A DNA stretch of 64,000 bases from positions 64,918,682-64,982,681 of the forward strand of contig OZ035963.1 in assembly GCA_964034945.1 (NCBI GenBank), read 5' to 3'. The DNA comes from Chrysopilus asiliformis (lineage: Eukaryota > Arthropoda > Insecta > Diptera > Rhagionidae). Under the pieces are notes generated by a model. That model was not told where the DNA came from. It did not search any database and saw nothing but the letters and a program-made list of their open reading frames with translations. A program made the position numbers and the translations under genes. The first letter of the stretch is position 1. Every line of letters starts with the position of its first letter. Below are positions 57,107 to 64,000 of the stretch, one piece after another.

Positions 57107-57989
57107 ACTTTCTTCTACGGAGTATAATAAAGTATTGTATTCATGAAAAATTTCGACCTCTTAATTTTGCCTAAAAAACATTTCCCGATCACTCCTGAGT
57201 CAATTGGAGTCATATTTAAAAAATGTCTTTCTGTCTGTCAGTCTGTCTGTCAGTCTGTCTGTCAGTCTGTCAGTCTGTGTACAAGATTTCTCAAAAACTA
57301 ATAGAGCTAGCGCCATGAAATTTTATGGGCATGTTGGGTCCTGAAATGGGACGATCCTATCAACTTTTGGTGGAAATCCGTTAACCGGAAGTATCCAAAA
57401 TGGCGGTTTTTCAAAAATCGCAATTTCGTTTTTCTCGATTTACTCCCAAACTACGCGTTTTTTAGTGGCCTTAAGTATGACAAAACTTGGAGAAAATAAA
57501 ATTTCCCACACTTTTGTCTTTAGCTATAACTCGATATCTCCACGCGTTATCGAGATAAACCGTTATTTAAAAAAAACAGTTTTTTGCGATTATCTCGAAA
57601 ACTAACGGGTTTTTGCTGACTGAATGTATGAAGTGAATTAATGAGAATGGCATTCTGCACAATTTCGTCTTTTACCGTTATCCGTTATATTTTACCGTTA
57701 TTGAGATATTTTCATTAATATATAAAAAATCATATTTTTGCGAATAATTTGCAAACTAACGGTTTTTCGACAAATTAATTTAAGGAAGAATTGGAGATGT
57801 TAAAATTTTCTGCCTTTTTGCCATTTACCGTAAATTGATATCTTTTACAGTTCTCAAGTTATCTCAAATTTTGTACGTTTTTGATATTTTTGAATGAACC
57901 AAGAATTTATTGGGAGGTCGTCTTAGGTTGACAACGCGACAGGGCTCTAGCGTAAATTGCACAGGGTCGTAGATTTTGTAGAAGAAAGT
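57107..57989 (+). mobile_element. Family A, most complete copy
   Basis: The left end ACTTTCTTCTACGG continues into AGTATAATAAAGT, forming a 12-bp hairpin stem. The right end GTAGAAGAAAGT (57978-57989) is the exact inverse of the first 12 bases. Inside are the CTGT/CAGT tract at 57230-57283, TAATAGAGCTAGCGCC, ATGGGACGATCCTATCA-like text, CCGTTAACCGGAAGT, CAAAATGGCGGTTTTTC and repeated ACCGTTAT...GAGATA phrases. About 30 bp beyond the right end are also shared with other copies, so the true right limit may lie near 58020. It has no coding capacity. Confidence 0.7.
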
Positions 57990-58024
57990 TTTGTGTTGAC
58001 CACAACTGATATTTTCAGTACGGT

Positions 58025-58845
58025 ACTGAACTTTTTATTTTGTTATCACAAATTTCTTTATGTGTGCCGATAGGTAGGGTAGATAAGATTATGAACAAAC
58101 GTTCGTGATAACGTTTAATGAAAATATTTTTGATAAAATCTTAAAACTTTCAGTTTGCGGACAGCGTATTAATATAAAACATTCAAAGTTGCTTTTTTAA
58201 AAAAAATAAATAAAATATAAATTTTTTAACAAGATATGGTGCAGTTTTTTTTTCGTAGAGAGGACAAAGAAGATCCGCAATTTGAGCACGTCCATTCAAG
58301 AGGGGTGAGTTTGAAATGAAAGATGCCTTTTTGATTATTAAAATTTTCATAGATAAAAAGTAATCAATTTCGATTTGTGAAATATTGTTTTTAACAAAAT
58401 CATTTATGGAATTATAAGGTGAAAAGTCATAATTTAAAAAAATAATGAAAATAAATGATTCACAATACTTCCATTTAAAAGTGCTTCGATTAAGGTGTTA
58501 TCTACTATCGATAGCGCTAATCAAATGGTTAAAAAACAAAGTAAATATGGTTTTCTCCAAAGGTAAAACGTTTTAACTTTTGTTTTCCAAAAAAAAATTC
58601 TGTAGTCATTCACTATCACAACCCATAAAGTTATCACATCCTTCAGTGTCGATTAACGGTAATATCTATCAAATGTTTTAAGTAATGCCAATAGGTGGCT
58701 TGTAGGTGAATAGGTTTAGCTGTAGTTGACACATTTTTACTTTTCCCAACTCAGATGCATGGACGCCTAGAATAGGTTAAATTTTCCGCCTTTTAACTAG
58801 TCAATTTTTCCGAGTGCACTGTGCACTGTGTCGATTGGGACCAAA
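58025..58845. other. Gene-free stretch
   Basis: AT-rich unique sequence. I see no exon, RNA gene or named repeat. Confidence 0.4.
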
Positions 58846-58849
58846 CCTT

Positions 58850-59355
58850 AAGGTGCCGCTCTACATGAGAGTAAATACGCGAGTAACTCTCAAAAACTCT
58901 CTAGAGTTACTCGGAGGAGGTTGTCCATTTGAGAGTTAATTTCGGCGATTTTTCTATTTTCAAGACCAATATCTTGATTTTTTTGACATCCCAAGCAACC
59001 AGATAAGGCATAATGCCTTAGATTAGGGCGTGGTGTCTTAAAAAACGATCAATTTTAAGACACCACGCCCTAATCTAAGGCATTATGCCTTATCTGGTTG
59101 CTTGGGATCTTGCTTTGGCGAGTTCTCGAGAGCTACTAGCGATATTCAAACGCCGTTCGTATCTGGCGAGCAACTCCCCGAGAGTTCAGTGGGTGCGTGT
59201 CGACTAGAGAGTAGACTCACTTTTGACAGCACGCAGAAACTAGCTCGCGAGTTTTTGCGAGTTTCTGCGAGCGACTCTCAGAGACGTGTCCATTTGCGAG
59301 TAGCTGCTATTGAGAGGTTCTCGCCGGCATTTACTCTCATGTGGAGCGACACCTT
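58850..59355. mobile_element. MITE with inverted ends, carrying a nested palindrome
   Basis: The outer ends are AAGGTGCCGCTCTACATGAG at the left and the inverse of AAGGTGTCGCTCCACATGAG at the right, both continuing AGTAAAT. The interior repeats GAGTTTTTGCGAGTTTCTGC-type motifs. A separate perfect palindrome (58988-59108) sits inside. The 90-codon plus frame at 59102-59371 is derived from this element and is not a gene. The target duplication is unclear (TTA-like). Confidence 0.7.
58988..59108. mobile_element. Perfect palindrome (MITE nested in a MITE)
   Basis: Two ~56-bp arms are exact inverses: ATCCCAAGCAACCAGATAAG at the left end and its complement at the right end, around a ~9-base centre AACGATCAA near 59045-59053. 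Such perfect foldback is expected of a very recent insertion. Flanking bases give no obvious target duplication. Confidence 0.85.
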
Positions 59356-59634
59356 TGGGGCAGTGGCGTAGCAAGAGATTGTAGTGCTTGGGGAAATATT
59401 TTTTTTCGAATTTTTAGACGCTTGTTCTTAGTAGGCAAAATATTTCCGAGACCTTTTCCATCTGTGAAATATTTTCTTCGAATTTTTAGAGCCTTGTTCT
59501 GAGTAGGAAAAATATTTCCGAAACCTTTTCCATCCGGAAAATATTTTTTTCGAATTTTTAGAGGCTTGTTTTTCGAAATCGTGCTTATTTTTAGTAGGAA
59601 AAATATTTCAGCGGTTTAAAAATTTTAACTTTAT

Positions 59635-60338
59635 CAAAAAAACATAACAAAAGCTATAATTGCCTATCTGGCAATCATTGGAGACCCGTATGGTGATATT
59701 AGTATCAAAATTGGAACGAAAATTCCACTTTGAAGACAAACTTTCCAATAAGATTTTTTAAAATTTATTCCAATTGGATTTTGATGTATGGGAGTTTTAT
59801 GTAGAATCCTATCCTAAATAACTTTTGTTCTTGGACTTTTTTGATAAGATGCACCGTTTTTGAGATATTCGCAAAAATCGTTTTCGTTCGTATGGGGGGT
59901 ACCCCCCCTAATGGTCCATTTTTGCCCATTAACGAACTTACCCTCGCATTTTACGAAAAACGGATCCACGCAAAATTTCAAGTCTCTAGCTCAATCCGTG
60001 CGCCCGCAATCCGCGCCACAGACGGACAGACGGACAGACAGACGGACAGACAGACAGACAGACGGACAGACAGACGGACAGACAGACGGACAGACAGACG
60101 GACAGACAGACGGACAGACAGACAAACGGACAGACAGACGGACAGACAGACGGACAGACAGACGGACAGACAGACGGACAGACAGACAAACGGACAGACG
60201 AACGGACATGCAAAATTCGATTTTTTTATCATTCTAAACACACTGGTGTAATTCATTTTTGTGTGTGATGACGGGATCTTGGCGTTACAAACGGTAAGGC
60301 AAAGTTAATATACCCTTTGGTTTCACCATACGGGTATA
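59635..60338 (-). mobile_element. Family C element, copy 2 (inverted relative to copy 1)
   Basis: From ACATAACAAAAGCTATAATT through CATCAAAATCCAATTGGA-like text, CCCCCCTAATGGTCCATTTT, the GACAGACGGACA array and TTTGGTTTCACCATACGGGT to the terminal GGGTATA at 60338, this is the inverse of the element at 43526-44107. It is longer mainly because of a larger microsatellite (60020-60207). It ends ~230 bp before the rhomboid gene. Confidence 0.75.
60020..60207. repeat. GACAGACGGACA microsatellite array
   Basis: About fifteen copies of a 12-bp unit (GACAGACGGACA with GACAAACGG variants) inside family C copy 2. It gives artificial open frames in five of six readings (Gln-Thr-Asp-Arg or Cys-Leu-Ser-Val repeats). 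Confidence 0.9.
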
Positions 60339-60570
60339 AAAAAGACTGCGAATTCAATTTAGTTTTGTTTGCTTTCTTTTAATACTGAAATTTCTTTCAT
60401 TTCTGTGACTAATAATGTCGAACCGTTAGTATTAATGGCGGCTACAGACGTATGTAGCTAGTGTGATTTCCCAAACATTCTGAAGATTATCTCAACTTTG
60501 TTTGATTTTTTGGGAGCGAAGCTAAATGTTTGTCAAAATTTAGAGAGGTTTTCCACCAGGAATAATTGAG

Positions 60571-61648
60571 ATGCCAATTATTTTACAGATTCCTTCACTG
60601 AAACGCGGCATCTCGATACAAGAAAAATGCCACAAATATCTAACTAATTACTGTCGGTTGGTGGTGCCCTCCCCTCACCACCAGGAAACGCGAGATGATG
60701 CAGAAAATGGGGTTGGTTTCATTTCACGAAATACCGATTTACAGGATCAGCAGCCTAAATTCTGGACGCCACCTCTTACCATGATTATTTTTTCGACATT
60801 GCAAGTCCTGGCTTTTCTTTTTGATGTCCTGTACTACAAGTAAGATCCGTTTTTTTTAAAGATTCATTAGATTGGAAGAAATTTAAATTTTTCCTTAGCA
60901 ACACACATGATTTCGACGACGATAGCAGCAGCTTGTGGCGAACTCTGCTAGGACCAGCCGGAAGTCGATTCATTTACGATCCTTACAGGCGTCGGGAGAT
61001 CTGGCGATTCGTGACTTATCCTTTGGTGCATGCTGGACTCATTCACCTCCTTTCGAATGTTGGTATTCAACTTTTAGTCAGTGGAATCCTTGAAACCAGT
61101 CACAGATGGTGGCGCGTCACAATAATTTACTTAGCGGGAATCCTAGCAGGATCAATCGGAGCCACAATTGTTGAGCCCCGAGTCTTCCTCATTGGAGCTG
61201 CTGCTGGAATTTATGCACTGATTTTTGCATGCATTGCTAATATTTTAATGGTAACCGATTTTTGCAGATTTTTTTTATCAAAATTACTCGGAGATTATTT
61301 TTTCCAATTCTTTTACTTACTTAGAACTGGTCTTTCGTGCGACATGCCTGCTCATGGCTTCTTGGATTCGTCCTGTTTTGCGTGGTCGACGTAGGAAGCC
61401 TTCTCTATCGAAACTACTGTTTGCGGGTACCTGATATCGACACCATCGCCTGTCTGAGTGGGGCAATTGCTGGATTTCTTGTCGGATTCATGTTATTGCG
61501 AAGTCTGTCGCACAAGGAACACCGTGTCCTTAGGTTGACCTGCACCTGCATTTACTTTATGCTGATGGGATCGGGAATATTCCTTCATTTATTATGCGCA
61601 GATTACTTTAATAGACGAAATGGCAACAGTGTCCTGGAATTACTTTAG
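60571..61648 (+). CDS. Catalytically dead rhomboid-family intramembrane protein
   Basis: Three exons, 60571-60839, 60899-61250 and 61325-61648, with GT-AG introns of 59 and 74 bp (phases 2 and 0), encode 314 residues. After a cytosolic N-terminus comes TM1 (~66-90) and an acidic loop. Then come the rhomboid hallmarks: RRREIWRFVTYPLVHA (~120-135, with the WR motif), HAGLIHLLSN (His134, His139, Asn143 kept) and LAGILAGSIG. The catalytic GxSG motif reads GAAAG (189-193), so the nucleophile is Ala191. The later His position reads ACLSGAIAG, with Cys250 in place of His. A seventh hydrophobic segment closes the protein. It is RHBDL/Rho-like in layout, without the long N-terminus or cysteine-rich loop of iRhoms. 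Active rhomboids cleave membrane-anchored substrates such as EGF-family ligands. This one should bind or traffic clients without cutting them (inference). An in-frame stop at 60541-60543 supports the start. A TTTTACAG acceptor just inside the first codons leaves an upstream exon possible. Confidence 0.88.
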
Positions 61649-61739
61649 TTTTTGAAGTGAATTTCTTAAATGGAGCCCAAGGTAGAATTTTTATTTGTTA
61701 GTTCTTTTATAGCGTGACATTTTTTTTTTTGATACCACC

Positions 61740-61745
61740 AATAAA
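61740..61745 (+). terminator. Polyadenylation signal of the rhomboid-like gene
   Basis: AATAAA 92 bp after the stop codon. A second AATAAA lies at 61773-61778. Confidence 0.65.
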
Positions 61746-61970
61746 TAGTATTAATAATTTTTAAATTCTGTAAATAAAATTAAGCTTTAATTGCAGTTTT
61801 TAAATGCGACATTTGTATATGAGAAAAAAGAAAACAAAAAATTGAAAAATATATTTTACCACAAAAGTTTTTAGAAAATTTGTGTAAAAATCGTGAAAAT
61901 TTTTGTGTATAGCAATTAAGATTTCAGATTTTACCACAAATATAATATTTTTACTTAGCAGTATATTTTT

Positions 61971-62400
61971 ACTTTCTTATACGAAGTATAATAAAGCATT
62001 GAGTCATGAAAAATTTCGACCTCTCAATTTTCCCTAAAAAACTTTTATTTCTAATACACAGTGCCGAAAAAGTTATTTTTTTCCTTTTTAGTGCATTTTT
62101 TAAATAAAAAGCTTTTTTTACAGTTATGATTGATCCTGGAATGGGATGATCCCACCATTTTTTTGGTGAAAATCCGTTAACTGGAAATAACCAAAATGGC
62201 AGCTTTTCGTAGTTTCATTTTTCGTGATTTACTCCGAAACTACAAATTTTTCAGTAGTCTTAAATATTAAAAGAGTTGAAGACAATAAAATTCCCTGCAG
62301 TTTTGTCTTTCAGTAGAACTGTTTATCTAAAGTCGTTATCGAGATATACCGTTATTTGAAGAAAATAAGTTTTTGTTTTTCTTTCAACAGATTAACGTTA
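61971..62400 (+). mobile_element. Family A copy interrupted by a family D repeat
   Basis: The hairpin end ACTTTCTTATACGAAGTATA is at 61971, followed by GAAAAATTTCGACCTCTC. A family D block (62040-62120) replaces the CTGT tract. The family A interior resumes with GGAATGGGATGATCCCACCA, CCGTTAACTGGAAATAACC and GTTATCGAGATATACCG. The right end is lost. Confidence 0.6.
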
Positions 62401-63800
62401 CAAGCCTTTTTACGACTCAAGAGATCTATTTAAGAAATTAATTCGTTTACTTTATTTAACATTTTTAACAAATTTTTTGTCATCCTAATCTCTATCTAAA
62501 CCGTTGAAAAATTTATTCCTGCATTTACACCCATCTAGTGGCCGCTTTTGCAAACACAATTTATAGCTTTCGCCAAATGAGTATGATTAGGAACAGCACA
62601 TTAAAATCAATAGTTTACAGTTTTTTTTTTAAAAACAAATGTGTGTTTTTCCAATAAATGTTAAAAGAAACTAACGGAGAAGCGCAAAATGCCAAATCTT
62701 CCAGATTTTTTTGATACCTCAGATATCAGTTTGTTACTTATATTAACCGATTTCAGTTATCTTGGCAAATATTTGCAACAATGAATCAAATTTTCAAAGT
62801 TTTTCGCGCTCGTTTTTAGTTTGGCGACCATTTTTACACGTTGCATTGTCCAATTTTGGATATTTTTAGCCAAGGAATGTCCTGATGTGAATGGAATCTG
62901 ATTTTCCTGACTTTCCTGCGAAAAAATATGGCAAACGCCAAATTCGAATAAAATATTTTTCAAATTCACTGGGTACAGAGCTCTGTACGCAAACACTTCC
63001 CCAATTGAGGTTTCATAACAATTTTCTTCCTCTGTTCAATCAGTTGTCGAGGTAAAAAATGAAAATTTATCAAAACTAACTATAAATACGTGGCAATAAC
63101 AAATTAATTTTGACCTGCTCAAATTCGTAAAACCCATGGGACAGCCATATTCGGTGTTTTAAAATCTTATTCAACTGCGCTATCTATTGTATTGAAGAAT
63201 AAACAGTGTCGTCGAAAATTTTCACGAGAGATGTCGCATTTGTAGCTTTCGGGATTCTGGGTTATGATGAATATTCTTGAAACCCAGTCCGCCGAGTACT
63301 TTTAAACGCTGAACTAATAAAATAAATAGCTCAATAGTGGTTGAAGTAAAAAAATAGTTTAATAAAGTTAGAATTTAACCTTTTTTTCATTTGACATCTG
63401 ACGGAATGGCTTGGGCCAGACATTATTAGTAAAGTATTACGAACTGCTTCGCTGGGAACTCCCATGTTTGCTGGGATAGCAGCATGCAGCTGACTTCTAA
63501 AAATCGTGTCCAGATAACCGCCAGAACCGAAGTACCTACCAGTTATACGGCAACGGTCGGAGTTTCTACATCTGTTTCGTTTGATAGAGTCGCCATCTCT
63601 CGCCAGTTCATTGTTTGTGCGCGCCCCGAAGTGAGTGCTTCGCTGATTCATGTGATACTTTCATACTCTACCATTCCCCAGCCGATTCTAACTGTAAAAT
63701 AGCAAAAACAAACTGCAAAAGATGTGAAAAGAATTCCACGGCAGTCACAGAAGACAGAAACTACCACCTGAATTTACTACTAACCAACGAAACAGTGTCC
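62400..63800. other. Stretch with no confirmed gene
   Basis: A segment at about 63125-63200 is homologous to 30120-30215. Minus-strand hints of small exons exist. A 79-codon frame ends at 62757 (with NIQNWTMQRVKMVAKLKTSA). An ATG at 63611 opens MNWREMATLSNETDVETP and reaches a GTATAA donor at 63548; a CCCAG acceptor at 63471 would make a 78-bp intron, but the joined frame stops after 35 codons. I do not call a gene from these. Confidence 0.3.
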
Positions 63801-63802
63801 AA

Positions 63803-64000
63803 TTAACATTTCCCACCAAACTGGTTTTGTCCGGCTAAGAGGTCTCGATTTGCAGCAAAATTCCATCCAGCTGCAGCGAAAAAGTTGCCGATTAAATCAG
63901 GGAAGAGGAACGCCAGAGGGGAAGGATAAACAGGAGTAAGCCATGAATCCCAATAGCGTGGAGAACGGTAGACAGCGGCAGGAGGAAATCCCATTGAATC
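63803..64000 (-). CDS. C-terminal coding end of an unidentified gene (partial)
   Basis: From the right edge a minus-strand frame is open for 65 codons to a TAA at 63803-63805. The peptide is MGFPPAAVYRSPRYWDSWLT, then a Pro/Phe/Leu-rich middle, then WNFAANRDLLAGQNQFGGKC at the C-terminus. Codon choice is mixed and balanced, unlike the A/T-run frames elsewhere, which is why I include it. The first Met shown need not be the start; the frame continues beyond 64000. It could be the last exon of a gene entering from the right. I do not recognise the family, and a chance frame of this length is possible. Confidence 0.35.
   Translation of the reverse strand, partial: DSMGFPPAAVYRSPRYWDSWLTPVYPSPLAFLFPDLIGNFFAAAGWNFAANRDLLAGQNQFGGKC

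Noticed and set aside
59102..59371. 90-codon plus-strand frame
   Set aside because: It lies entirely in the MITE at 58850-59355.
59841..60256. Several 70-136 codon frames of Gln-Thr-Asp-Arg or Cys-Leu-Ser-Val repeats
   Set aside because: They are translations of the GACAGACGGACA array in family C copy 2.
1..64000. CRISPR arrays, bacterial or phage genes, viral proteins
   Set aside because: The tandem arrays have no spacer structure, and no polymerase, capsid, integrase or reverse-transcriptase frame could be found on either strand.

Overview
The window looks like AT-rich chromosomal DNA from an insect or a close arthropod relative. The evidence is a MADF/BESS gene (a family greatly expanded in insects), very short GT-AG introns (59, 74, 78 and 95 bp), AATAAA signals after the genes, and a high density of small non-autonomous transposons. 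I cannot name the species. There are no bacterial operons, CRISPR arrays, rRNA genes or convincing tRNA genes.

Real genes are few and lie mostly in the right half. (1) Minus strand, 9058-9218: a first coding exon of a Pro/Gln-rich protein whose remaining exons I could not find; its gene would run leftwards. (2) Minus, 38082-40131: a two-exon MADF-BESS putative DNA-binding regulator, rebuilt across a 1171-bp intron. (3) Minus, 51308-51735: a two-exon gene for a 110-residue acidic, probably helical protein of unknown family. (4) Plus, 54571-56196: an intronless homologue of MKS1, the B9-domain protein of the ciliary transition zone. (5) Plus, 60571-61648: a three-exon rhomboid-family membrane protein that has lost both catalytic residues (Ser to Ala191, His to Cys250) but keeps the rest of the fold's signature. 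(6) Minus, 63803-64000: the probable C-terminal coding end of a gene entering from the right edge. An out-of-frame ORF with a convincing signal peptide (54456-54770) overlaps the MKS1 start.

The rest is introns, intergenic DNA and repeats. Three dispersed families dominate. Family A has a terminal hairpin built on ACTTTCTTATAC. Family B has a core of TTCCGTTATCCTTACAGG units that expanded into a 21-bp minisatellite at 41.0-41.46 kb. Family C appears as an inverted pair at 43.5 and 59.6 kb. All three carry a (CTGT)n tract next to a short GAAATTTT-containing block, and at least one copy (22.4-23.0 kb) is an A-left/C-right chimera joined at that tract. Compact MITEs with clear terminal inverted repeats and target duplications lie at 5.85, 10.55, 15.68, 40.74 and 52.92 kb, and a palindrome is nested inside another MITE at 58.85 kb. 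A 123-bp SINE-like insertion with a 13-bp target duplication sits inside a family A copy at 12.48 kb.

The genes do not form a pathway that I can see. The observations most worth follow-up are the rhomboid pseudoprotease, the signal-peptide ORF overlapping MKS1, and the modular exchange among the repeat families.
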